Below the pieces are notes generated by a model that worked only from the letters and a program-made list of their open reading frames with translations, searched no databases and was not told where the DNA came from. From an uncultured Rickettsiales bacterium (GTDB taxonomy: Bacteria > Pseudomonadota > Alphaproteobacteria > Rs-D84): a stretch of 40,894 nucleotides of DNA. Position 1 is the stretch's first letter, and each line of letters starts with the position of its first letter. This document shows positions 32,582 to 40,285 of this stretch, in pieces. The stretch is taken from assembly GCA_900550495.1 (NCBI GenBank), contig URSJ01000008.1, positions 1-40,894 on the forward strand. Direction: 5' to 3'. The translations under genes and the position numbers were made by a program.

Positions 32582-32614
32582 CCACCCACGAAATTTATCA
32601 ATTTCGCGGGGCCC
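32582..32614 (+). repeat. 33-nt palindromic repeat, copy A
   Basis: CCACCCACGAAATT-TATC-AATTTCGCGGGGCCC folds with an 11-bp stem around TATC. It is flanked by CCCCGACC (32568-32575) and GGTCGGGG (32616-32623), giving an outer stem. It matches copy B in 30 of 33 positions in reverse orientation. Confidence 0.75.
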
Positions 32615-32766
32615 GGGTCGGGGTGACGACTAGAAAATAGTAAATAACATAAACCTGAACGATGTTCGTAAAACAAACACAAATACAACAGCCTTTGTCA
32701 TCCTATGGCTTGACCATAGGATCCAGGTCATTAGAGTCGTCCGCCATCGGCGGACACTCTTTATTG

Positions 32767-32833
32767 TCATTCCTGCTCTGGGCCCCGCGGAATTGTTAAA
32801 TTCCGTGGGTGGGCAAAGGCAGGAATAGGGTCT
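32767..32833 (-). repeat. Palindromic element TCATTCCTGC...GCAGGAATAGGG with copy B inserted
   Basis: Arms ATTCCTGC (32769-32776) and GCAGGAAT (32819-32826) enclose copy B of the 33-nt repeat (32780-32812). The inverted sister element at 33011-33039 has the same arms and the flank AGGG(A/T)CT but only a 4-nt loop, so copy B looks like an insertion into the loop. Confidence 0.65.
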
Positions 32834-33010
32834 TTAAAATTATTCTCGCCCATTGTTGCACAATGTTTGTAAATTGTGGCATCCAACCACACAACACCGT
32901 CATACCGGCGCAGGAGGGTCACCATTGTATTCCCTTGGTTGGTCGTGATCAGTTTCCAATAATAAAATCTGCAATTGTTTTGATATGGCTCGCTTTTGCT
33001 CGCACTGCAT

Positions 33011-33039
33011 AGTCCCTATTCCTGCCTGCGCAGGAATGA
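33011..33039 (+). repeat. Palindromic element, empty copy
   Basis: ATTCCTGC-CTGC-GCAGGAAT with the flank AGTCCCT, the reverse complement of the arms of the element at 32767-32833. Confidence 0.65.
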
Positions 33040-33159
33040 ATCCAAGCGAAGCGCAGGATGCGGCAAGGACATAGTCCGCAGGCGACACATGAATAGTTTT
33101 CTATTCTAAAACTATATCACTCTGTCACTTACTCACTTTATCGTTGTCCCCTGCACTCT

Positions 33160-33186
33160 AAAACAAGAAATGCGCCGATGGCGCAT
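33160..33186 (-). terminator. Terminator of the fibre-protein cluster
   Basis: ATGCGCC-ATC-GGCGCAT followed by TTCTTGTTTT on the minus strand, directly after the stop codon of the 296-residue protein. Confidence 0.8.
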
Positions 33187-33188
33187 TT

Positions 33189-34079
33189 TTATTCAACCCA
33201 AATCGCGGCATACGTTGTCGCCGTTGATGAACCAACTGGAACCTGGACATTTCCTTTGGTAACCGTAACCTTGCCATCTGTCTGGGCAACATTCGTCACA
33301 ACCGCACCAGTGCCAGTGGTTGCGCTGTCCAATGCATCTAACTGTGCCTTGGTCGCGAACGTTGTTCCCTTGGTAACGGTGTATTTACCACCTGCGACGG
33401 ATACAGACGTAACCGCGTTACCAGAACCGGTGGTTGTCACCGCAACCGGCGCAACATCACCAGTTGCACCCGTTATCAGTATTTTATTTTTATTAGTTTC
33501 ACCCTGTGACCTTCCAACAGAATTATTCCCAGCCGCAGTATTTGCAATATCCCATGCGGCGGCAACTGTCGGAACCTTGGCATCTTCGGCGGCTGACGAT
33601 TCATCAATCCCCGCCGCCGATGTCATTACACGAACACCGCCCTTTACATCAGCAGTTGCATCTGGCAGTGTATATTGTGTATCTGTTCCTGTTATTGTCA
33701 CAACGCCATTTGCGATACCGACACTGACACTGCCTGCGCCTTTTAAATTAGTCGTTGTCAACGTTGGCTGTTTTCCACTTAATGCTGTCGTAATCGCGCC
33801 GCGCGTCATCGTTCCATCGGTGCTGGTGCCTGTTGAACCATACAACTTTGTTGTTCCGGAATAACTCTCGGTTCCAGTGGTATACGTCGTATTCGTATCT
33901 GTGGCATTGATAACAATCTTGCCGTTATTCGCCCCCGAAGTTGGTTTGTCAATCGTAACATTTGTTCCAGCAACAATCGTTTTATCAAGTTGTGTCTTGG
34001 ACACAATTTCCGCACGCGCCCCCGATACGATTATCATAGCAAAAATCGAAACGGTAAAGATACTTTTAACACATCTCAT
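33189..34079 (-). CDS. Exported fibre-like repeat protein (296 aa)
   Basis: 296 residues from MRCVKSIFTVSIFAMIIVSG, signal peptidase site near ARA|EIVSK; the longer upstream frame is rejected. No strong SD, but a promoter (34115-34143) supports this start. The mature protein is Thr/Gly/Ala/Val-rich and lacks long helices; it is likely beta. Shared with the neighbouring cluster proteins: post-signal EIVSKTQLD motif, the KVPTVAAAWDIANTAAG module followed by QGETNKNKILIT, and the C-terminal Trp box (YAAIWVE). The repeat 'G-x-V-T-(I/V)-T-x-G' occurs several times. No membrane anchor seen; it is probably secreted or surface-bound. Confidence 0.75.
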   Translation of the reverse strand: MRCVKSIFTVSIFAMIIVSGARAEIVSKTQLDKTIVAGTNVTIDKPTSGANNGKIVINATDTNTTYTTGTESYSGTTKLYGSTGTSTDGTMTRGAITTALSGKQPTLTTTNLKGAGSVSVGIANGVVTITGTDTQYTLPDATADVKGGVRVMTSAAGIDESSAAEDAKVPTVAAAWDIANTAAGNNSVGRSQGETNKNKILITGATGDVAPVAVTTTGSGNAVTSVSVAGGKYTVTKGTTFATKAQLDALDSATTGTGAVVTNVAQTDGKVTVTKGNVQVPVGSSTATTYAAIWVE

Positions 34080-34114
34080 AACACTACATTCTGTATATTT
34101 AATCTCTCTGACAC

Positions 34115-34143
34115 ATAATATCAAATTTGTAACATTGTGACAA
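34115..34143 (-). promoter_or_regulatory. Promoter of the 296-residue fibre protein
   Basis: TTGTCA-17-TATTAT on the minus strand gives a leader of about 30 nt, so the last gene of the cluster can be transcribed alone. Confidence 0.6.
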
Positions 34144-34197
34144 GTCCATTTCTGTGATGTGGTGACCAAAAACCAACCGCACCACAAAAATCAAACA

Positions 34198-35820
34198 TTA
34201 ACGACCGATTTTTTCCCACGCGTACGTTGGCTGACTATTCACAACCTTCATGGTCAACGTGTATGTTCCATCTGTAGATGTCGCAGATGTCCCTGGGGCA
34301 ACAAACTTTGCTGCCAATGCATCTGTCAACCCTGCAATTTTGGACTGTGCAATTGCGGCACTGGTTGAAATATCCGCATTTACGATTGTGCCATCTGCAA
34401 TCTTGGCAGACGTGACTGCGTTTGCCGCCAATTGTGCTGAACTAATCGTCGCGTCAGCAATCTTGGCCGCGGTAACACTCTTGGCCGCGATTTTCCCCGT
34501 GGTTACTGCATTGTCGGCAATCATACCAGTTGCAATTTGACCCGTTGTGACCTTGCCGGTTGAATCAGTGATAACTGCCTTGTCTTTGTTCGTTGTCCCC
34601 TGGTCTGTCTTGACCGCGGCACCATCGGTTGTTGATACGGCATCTTTGATTTCTTTGATTGCGCCGACAACTGTTGTTGCGGTTGTTCCCATGTTTGCTG
34701 CCGAAACAGTGCCAACCTGGGAATCATATGTTGCCTTTGGTAACGCAGCATTTGCCTTGGTCACTGCCGTGTCATATGACGTTACCTTGGCAGATGTAAT
34801 ACCAGAATTCACCGCATTCAATTGTGCTGTGCTCAGTTTTGCCTGTTTACCAGCCAACGCGGTATCTATTGCAGCCTGATTTCCCTTGACGGTGATTTTA
34901 CCAGATGTTGAATCTATGCTGACCGATACACCGTCACTGCCAGCGATATTTGCGTTATCACCTGTTGCAACCAGTTTATCCTGCTTTGATGTTTTCAGGC
35001 CATTCGCTGTCGCCTGGGCCGCATCTGCCGCAGATTTGGCATTAGCCGCCGCCGTTGTATTTGTAGCAATCGTATCAATTTTTGCCTTGGTCGCCCCAGA
35101 ATTCATAACAGCGCTGTTATTGATTGTGGTAATTGCATCTGCGTTCTTTTTAATATCAGCCTTGATTGCTGTGTCATTATATGTTGTATCGGTGCCACTG
35201 ACGGTTATAACCCCAGTTGTTGCATTACGCGTTACGCTGACACTGCCACCACCCTTGACCAAACCATCTTTGACCTTTAACGGCGTAACAGAATCTGTTG
35301 CCAACTTTGCCTCTGTAACAGCACCATTAGCAATTTTAGCACCTGTCACATTTGAATCGACAATTGTCGTTGTGGTAACAGAACCCGCAGCCAACTTAGC
35401 CGCTGTGACCGCACTATCACCAATTTTTGCTGTTGTGACCGCTTTGGCCCCCAGTTTGTCCGCTGTCACAGCACCATTTGTAATCATGCCTGTTGCGATT
35501 GTTCCGGTGGTAACTGTTCCAGACTCATTGGTAATCAATGCCTTGTTTGCACCGGTCGAGCCCTGTTCTTTTATAACTGCAGTGTCACCCAGTGCAACGT
35601 TCGCAATATCAAAGGCCGCCGCAACAGTTGGATAGCCGACATCATCATTATCTTTAAGTTCGTCGCCCAGTTTCTTTTTATTCGCATTCAATTCCATATC
35701 ATTACGAATGGCGGTATCTTTGCTGTCGACATAACCTGTTGATGCGATGTCTGCACGTGCCGACGGCGCCATCATAATAGCAATCAATGAAACCGCTAAC
35801 AATCCAGATAATTTTTTCAT
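34198..35820 (-). CDS. Exported fibre-like protein with two decapeptide arrays (540 aa)
   Basis: 540 residues. Signal peptide to about residue 23 (SARA|DIASTGYVDSK). Then YPTVAAAFDIANVALG, QGSTGANKALIT, seven exact-length decapeptides at 113-182 of the form (I/L)-x-x-x-(A/S)-V-T-x-x-K, and a second array of five with a looser tail at 434-494. Between them lies a coiled-coil module with KQDKL (279-283) and GKQAKLSTAQLNAVNSGITS (324-343). C-terminal Trp box TYAWEKIGR. Decapeptides of this type are common in phage tail fibres and trimeric adhesins, so a homotrimeric shaft is a reasonable guess. No anchor domain. Confidence 0.78.
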   Translation of the reverse strand: MKKLSGLLAVSLIAIMMAPSARADIASTGYVDSKDTAIRNDMELNANKKKLGDELKDNDDVGYPTVAAAFDIANVALGDTAVIKEQGSTGANKALITNESGTVTTGTIATGMITNGAVTADKLGAKAVTTAKIGDSAVTAAKLAAGSVTTTTIVDSNVTGAKIANGAVTEAKLATDSVTPLKVKDGLVKGGGSVSVTRNATTGVITVSGTDTTYNDTAIKADIKKNADAITTINNSAVMNSGATKAKIDTIATNTTAAANAKSAADAAQATANGLKTSKQDKLVATGDNANIAGSDGVSVSIDSTSGKITVKGNQAAIDTALAGKQAKLSTAQLNAVNSGITSAKVTSYDTAVTKANAALPKATYDSQVGTVSAANMGTTATTVVGAIKEIKDAVSTTDGAAVKTDQGTTNKDKAVITDSTGKVTTGQIATGMIADNAVTTGKIAAKSVTAAKIADATISSAQLAANAVTSAKIADGTIVNADISTSAAIAQSKIAGLTDALAAKFVAPGTSATSTDGTYTLTMKVVNSQPTYAWEKIGR

Positions 35821-35865
35821 AACCCTAAACCTTTTTATTGTTTAATTTAACCACAACCCCTGAAC

Positions 35866-35905
35866 CTGTGCCGGGAAATCCCTCGTTCCCGACACAGCGT
35901 TTTTT
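35866..35905 (+). terminator. Plus-facing terminator-like hairpin inside a minus-strand gene row
   Basis: CTGTGCCGGGAA and TTCCCGACACAG (12 bp, one G-U) with an 8-nt loop have CGTTTTTTATT on the plus side. On the minus side the hairpin follows the stop of the 400-residue gene but has no U-tract. It could stop antisense transcription or stabilise the 3' end of the upstream message. Confidence 0.5.
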
Positions 35906-35907
35906 AT

Positions 35908-37110
35908 TTACGCACCGGTTGTTTCATCTGTGGCACGTTCAACGCTTTCCCACGCATAGCCGTTTTCTCCGACCACCAACACACATTTTGCACCCAATGT
36001 TGTGCAGTCTGCGCCTGGTTTTGGGATAGCTTTGTCCGCAACTGCTTTCGCCGCGGCCGCATCTGCTACGCCCTTGTCTGCCTGGGTCTGGGCAGATGTG
36101 ATTTTCGCAGCATAGCCATCATACGTTGTTACCTTGGCCGCAGTGATTCCAGAATTTACAGCGTCCAACTGTGCTTCTGTCAAAGTGTTTTGTTTCTTTG
36201 CAATGTTCGCTGTATTTGTGGCAATTGCATCAATCTTTTCTTTGGTAACCCCCGTGCTTTCCAATGTTGTCACACGACCAGCCAAACCAGAATCATCATA
36301 TGTATACGTCGCACTGATGGTGCCATCGTCGGCAATTGTGATGTTTGTCCCCTGCTTCAAAGTATTCTGTTTTTTCGCAAGTTCTTCATCAACATATGTC
36401 TTGGGCGCCTTGGTCGCCAAACCTGTTGTAGCATTATTCACAGCGGCGGCTGTATCATCTGCGGTCTTTCCCTGGGCAGCGGTCGCATAGTTACCAGCCA
36501 AACCATCTGCGTATGCTTTGGCATTTGTTTCCGCTGTGGTGGCCGCGCCCTTGGCATCGTATGCACCATCGGCACGAGTCTTTTCATTACTAATTGCGGT
36601 TGCAATTTGGTTTGCAACAGACCCTGTTGTTTCAGCGGTGCCGTTTAATGTCCCCAATGCCGTGGTATGTCCAGCAACTGTATTTGTCAAATTCTCCAAA
36701 CCTTCTGCGGTTGCAACGGTAGATGTTGCAAATGTAACATTACCCGATTCATCAACTGTCACCCCCGAGATAACATTACCTGTGCCATCTTTCTTGAAGT
36801 TTGTAGAATTCAACTTCTGCTGTTTTCCCGCCAATGCTGTGTCCATGGCTGTTTGGTCTACTTTCTTGGCAACAGCGGCGTTATTTTCTGTTTTGTATGT
36901 TTCTAACGCAGCGGCTGCATCTGTCCCGGCCTTTTTGGCATCAGAAATTGCAGTTGTATTTCCTGTTTTAAATTCATTAAACTCAGATGTGGACACCTTG
37001 GTGCCAACCAGGGCGTCAACGTATGCCTTTGAGGTCAGAGCAGCATCAGCTGATTGTGCCGTCACAACGCCCAGCAATACTGTAAATATACCAGCGGTTA
37101 ATTTTTTCAT
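35908..37110 (-). CDS. Exported coiled-coil fibre protein with C-terminal Cys/Trp box (400 aa)
   Basis: 400 residues. Signal peptide with cleavage near SADA|ALTSK, then the shared SKAYVDALV motif. The body is Ala/Thr/Asp/Lys-rich and mostly helical with short beta inserts. The modules GKQQKLNS, KKQNTLKQGTNITI and KKQNTLTEAQLDAVNSGITA recur, the last followed by AKVTTYDGYAAKI and an Ala-rich helix. C-terminal PKPGADCTTLGAKCVLVVGE has Cys369 and Cys376 (CX6C), then Trp387 in YAWESVER. The gene lies between its two paralogues; AAGGAAAGG precedes the ATG. Confidence 0.78.
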   Translation of the reverse strand: MKKLTAGIFTVLLGVVTAQSADAALTSKAYVDALVGTKVSTSEFNEFKTGNTTAISDAKKAGTDAAAALETYKTENNAAVAKKVDQTAMDTALAGKQQKLNSTNFKKDGTGNVISGVTVDESGNVTFATSTVATAEGLENLTNTVAGHTTALGTLNGTAETTGSVANQIATAISNEKTRADGAYDAKGAATTAETNAKAYADGLAGNYATAAQGKTADDTAAAVNNATTGLATKAPKTYVDEELAKKQNTLKQGTNITIADDGTISATYTYDDSGLAGRVTTLESTGVTKEKIDAIATNTANIAKKQNTLTEAQLDAVNSGITAAKVTTYDGYAAKITSAQTQADKGVADAAAAKAVADKAIPKPGADCTTLGAKCVLVVGENGYAWESVERATDETTGA

Positions 37111-37167
37111 CTTATTTCCTTTCCTTGCTTTTTTTGTATTTTATTCAAATCCTGGTTATTGTATCTA

Positions 37168-38307
37168 CTATTCTCCCAACGGGGCGGTTACATCCATCCA
37201 CATCATATTTTTGGATGCCGCGTCCACAGACAGAACACAACGACCGGATTCGGCAGCACATGTTCCCTCTGGGGTTGGAATAGTTTTGTCAAATTTTTCA
37301 TCAACCGCTGTTTTATTGTAAACATCGTCAGAATTCGCCTTTTTCGCCAATTCTGTGTTCACGGTCGCCGCGTCTGCCTTGGCATCTAATGCGGTCTTGA
37401 TGTCGCCCGTTGTCAATGCGGTTGTAATTGCACCAGTTACGTCATCCATTGATGTAAAGTCGGTCAATTTTTTATCAGAAACCTGATACTGGCCATTGGC
37501 ATCAACAGTTGCGATGTTGCCAGCCTTGGCCGCATCAACGGTCAATTTGTCGGCCTTTTTCGCCATACCATCTGTGTATGTTGTTTCTTTGACATAGCCT
37601 TTCAGGTCGACGTCACCGGCCTGGATATCGCCAATCAATGTATTGACTTCTGCCTGGGTATATGTCTGAACCTTGCGATACACGTCATTGTTGATTTCGT
37701 TGATTGCGCCAACAATTGTTTTTGCATCGGTTGTTAAATCACCGTCGCCAACCTTGGCATTGATGCCAGAAATACTTGTTTCATTTGCCGAAACACGACC
37801 CGTCAATGCAGTCAAATCGGTCTTGTTCTGGTCAGCCGTTCCCTGGGCTGCCGTTGCTGCCGCCTTGGCATCAGCCACACCTTTGGTCAGACCAGAGTCT
37901 GCGTCGCCAATCGCCGTTTTATTCGCGTTTGCCGTTGCCGCCGCTGCATCAGCCGCTTCCTTGGCTGCATTTGCAACACTTTCTGCACCTGTTATAGCTT
38001 CTTTTTTTGCATATGTTGTTTCAGCATCTGCAGACTTCAAATAACCTTCCAAGTCTGTCGCATTCGCCTTGCCTTCAACCGTAGTGGACAAATTAGTAAC
38101 ATTTTGTTGCAATTCGTTCACTGTTGTTTTATCGGCTTTGTCTGCGACCGTGGCATTCAAGTTTTGAATGCTGGTATTCAAGGTTGATTCCTTGTTATCA
38201 ACATACTGTTTACTGGCGATTTCAATCTTTGCGTTGGCCGCCGTAGTCCCAGCCGACAACATTATCGCCGCCATAAATCCAGAAAAAGCTATGTTCTTTA
38301 CTTTCAT
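37168..38307 (-). CDS. Exported coiled-coil fibre protein with C-terminal Cys/Trp box (379 aa)
   Basis: 379 residues. Signal peptide to about ANA|KIEIASKQYVDNK. Long Ala-rich heptad stretches (VANAAKEAADAAAATANANK, GVADAKAAATAAQGTADQNK) predict a coiled coil. It shares AKKANSDDVYNKTAVDEKF with the collagen-like gene upstream, and IVGAINEIN resembles VVGAIKEIK in the 540-residue protein. The C-terminal box PTPEGTCAAESGRCVLSV has Cys350 and Cys357 at the same CX6C spacing as its neighbour, then Trp370. Probably secreted and multimeric; function unknown. Confidence 0.78.
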   Translation of the reverse strand: MKVKNIAFSGFMAAIMLSAGTTAANAKIEIASKQYVDNKESTLNTSIQNLNATVADKADKTTVNELQQNVTNLSTTVEGKANATDLEGYLKSADAETTYAKKEAITGAESVANAAKEAADAAAATANANKTAIGDADSGLTKGVADAKAAATAAQGTADQNKTDLTALTGRVSANETSISGINAKVGDGDLTTDAKTIVGAINEINNDVYRKVQTYTQAEVNTLIGDIQAGDVDLKGYVKETTYTDGMAKKADKLTVDAAKAGNIATVDANGQYQVSDKKLTDFTSMDDVTGAITTALTTGDIKTALDAKADAATVNTELAKKANSDDVYNKTAVDEKFDKTIPTPEGTCAAESGRCVLSVDAASKNMMWMDVTAPLGE

Positions 38308-38375
38308 TTTACTCTCCCTTTATTCTTTGCCCCGTTCCCCGTTATGGCGGAAGATAGAAGCCAAATTTCCTTTAT

Positions 38376-40223
38376 TTATTCTGCAATACTGACCGCGGTC
38401 CACTGTTTTTCACTGCCATTATACAGAAACATTCCGTCACCTTCTGGCGCAGATAACTTACCTGCCGCCGTTTTTTTCGCCTCGCCTGCATCAGCCAACG
38501 CCGTATCCGCAGTTGTTTTAGCCACACCTGCATCAGCCTGGGCCGTGTTCGCCGCAGAAACAGCATCGGCAATCGACGCACCATAGCCATCGTACTTCGT
38601 GACCAATGTTGCCGAGATGCCAGAATCGACTGCCGCGATTTGATTTGCTTCTAACTTGTCCTGTTTGCCTGCAACCGCATTATTAACGTATGTTTCGGTT
38701 GCAAAGCCAGTCAAATCAACCGCACCACCATTAACAGCGTCCACAACCGCCTGTTTCACGCCAGATGAACGCACCAGTTTATTTGACCCCAACGTCGGCA
38801 CATCGTCAATCGCATCGGCACTGATGTTATCCAGACCAATTTTTGCACGGTTATATGTCACCGTCTGTGTCGCGGCATCGTATGTAATACCATCTACGAC
38901 ACCACTGGCATCACCAGTATTCGCGATTGCGACAACACCGGAATCGCCCTTGTCACCTTTTTCACCAGCGGGACCAGCAGGACCCATAGCACCTGGTTCG
39001 CCCTGGATACCCTGGGGACCAGCGGGCCCCTGAATACCTTGCTCGCCCTGGGGACCTTGTTCACCTGGGTCACCTTTGTCACCCTTTTCGCCAGGATCAC
39101 CCTTGTCGCCCTTGACCCCGGCTGGAATCGCGTCTATTTTTGCATCAACCGCTGCCTTGTCATAAACATCGTCAGAATTTGCCTTTTTCGCCAAACCAAC
39201 GTTTAATTCCGCAATATCAGATTTATTTGTTTCAATTTGACCGACCGCGGTCGAAGTGATACCAGAATTCGTTGCCGCAATTTGCGTATCAGACAGTTTA
39301 TCCTGTTTGTCCGCTAACTTGGCATCAACATATACCGTTTTTGCATATTCGCCCAATGCCAACGCAATTGCATTTGCAATCGCGTTGTTCATAGCAGAAA
39401 CATCTGCCTTTAACGCCAGGCCCGCATTAACATCCGCAGTCTTTGCATACGGCGTCAAATCAACGTCCGCCCCATCGCCTTTTGGCCCCCGAGGACCTTC
39501 GGGCCCCATGGGACCTTGTGGCCCCTGAGGACCGCGCTCACCAGGTGCCCCCATAATTTCTGATTTAGAAATCAAATTCTGCCACGCAGTATCACCATCA
39601 TATTTCCACAGCAAGTCTGTGGCATTAGAACCAATTATAACCTCGCGCCCATCTTGGCCGGCAACTGTGCCGATTGCATCCTTGACCCGATCAATATCAA
39701 CCGTGATTTCATTTGTCCGTTCATCAATCGCAACAAAACCATCAGACGCCGGTGTCAGCACGTCCTGTTTTCTGTCAATCTTGTCCCCCAGCGCAACGTC
39801 GGCATTTTTCAAGTTTTCAATATCACGGCGCAAGGCACTCGCCTCGCCCGGGGTAACACCAGAACCACCAGACGACGTATCGCCTGTCGGACGTTTAATC
39901 GAACTGCCCCCACTGACAGATGTACCACCACCTAAATACTTGCCAATCGACAAACGCGGCCCCGCGACAACACGGCCATCAGTCGTCGTTGCAGATGAAT
40001 TTATCGAACCTGTTGATGATTTATCCGACGTCGGCGCAACACGCAACGAGCCGCCACGAACACCAGACACACCACTGTTATTATTTCCTGACGCAGCCGC
40101 TGCACTGTTATATGTCCCAGCCCCCCCCAAGCTGCGCACAGATGATGCCGCGCTGGCCACAGAAGTCGCCGCACACAGCACGCATACGATTGCCCACGTT
40201 GATATTTTCAAGTCTTTTTTCAT
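38376..40223 (-). CDS. Exported collagen-like fibre protein (615 aa)
   Basis: 615 residues. Signal peptide ends near VASA|ASSVR; a Ser/Gly-rich low-complexity region follows (30-125), then a short helical segment and LLWKYDGDTAWQNLI. Two collagen-like Gly-X-Y tracts: 9 triplets at 225-251 and 20 triplets at 369-428, many with GDK, GEK and GPQ that favour stable triple helices. Between and after them are KQDKLSDTQIAATNSGI and KQDKLEANQIAAVDSGI modules with Ala-rich coiled coil. C-terminal box SEKQWTAVSIAE. Collagen tracts need trimers, which supports a trimeric fibre model for the whole family. It is the first complete gene of the cluster in the window. Confidence 0.82.
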   Translation of the reverse strand: MKKDLKISTWAIVCVLCAATSVASAASSVRSLGGAGTYNSAAAASGNNNSGVSGVRGGSLRVAPTSDKSSTGSINSSATTTDGRVVAGPRLSIGKYLGGGTSVSGGSSIKRPTGDTSSGGSGVTPGEASALRRDIENLKNADVALGDKIDRKQDVLTPASDGFVAIDERTNEITVDIDRVKDAIGTVAGQDGREVIIGSNATDLLWKYDGDTAWQNLISKSEIMGAPGERGPQGPQGPMGPEGPRGPKGDGADVDLTPYAKTADVNAGLALKADVSAMNNAIANAIALALGEYAKTVYVDAKLADKQDKLSDTQIAATNSGITSTAVGQIETNKSDIAELNVGLAKKANSDDVYDKAAVDAKIDAIPAGVKGDKGDPGEKGDKGDPGEQGPQGEQGIQGPAGPQGIQGEPGAMGPAGPAGEKGDKGDSGVVAIANTGDASGVVDGITYDAATQTVTYNRAKIGLDNISADAIDDVPTLGSNKLVRSSGVKQAVVDAVNGGAVDLTGFATETYVNNAVAGKQDKLEANQIAAVDSGISATLVTKYDGYGASIADAVSAANTAQADAGVAKTTADTALADAGEAKKTAAGKLSAPEGDGMFLYNGSEKQWTAVSIAE

Positions 40224-40243
40224 AACTCTCTCTACTGATACCT

Positions 40244-40273
40244 AGTTTATCATATTTTGCGAATCGGGGTCAA
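40244..40273 (-). promoter_or_regulatory. Promoter of the collagen-like gene
   Basis: TTGACC-18-TAAACT with an extended -10 (TG one base before) on the minus strand, about 20 bp upstream of the ATG at 40223. The leader would contain the purine run AGAGAGAG as a possible SD. Confidence 0.6.
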
Positions 40274-40285
40274 TGCCTTTTTGAG

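Larger units (their letters stand above)
32455..33137. repeat. Gene-free island of nested palindromes bounded by inverted 8-mer arrays
   Basis: 683 bp without a credible gene. The left edge has four tandem 8-mers (AGTGATTT, AGTGATAG twice, AATGATAA; 32455-32486). The right edge has three inverted ones (33114-33137; as AGTGAGTA, AGTGACAG, AGTGATAT). Inside are copy A (32582-32614) and inverted copy B (32780-32812) of a 33-nt palindrome, a hairpin ATCCTATGG/CCATAGGAT (32700-32722), GTCCGCC-ATC-GGCGGAC (32739-32755) and two TCATTCCTGC...GCAGGAATAGGG elements. It resembles intergenic palindromic repeats of alphaproteobacteria, possibly a non-autonomous element. No transposase and no obvious target-site duplication. 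Confidence 0.7.

Noticed and set aside
32455..33137. Replication origin (iterons and palindromes)
   Set aside because: I find no DnaA boxes of the TTATCCACA type, no AT-rich unwinding region with repeats, and no dnaA, dnaN or hemE nearby.
32455..33137. CRISPR array
   Set aside because: The repeats are palindromic, only two or three copies, inverted, and not regularly spaced; no cas genes occur.
33178..37321. Long plus-strand open frames opposite the fibre genes
   Set aside because: They are shadows caused by Ala/Thr/Val-rich repeats on the minus strand. They lack SDs, match no family, and the minus-strand frames have signal peptides and shared modules.
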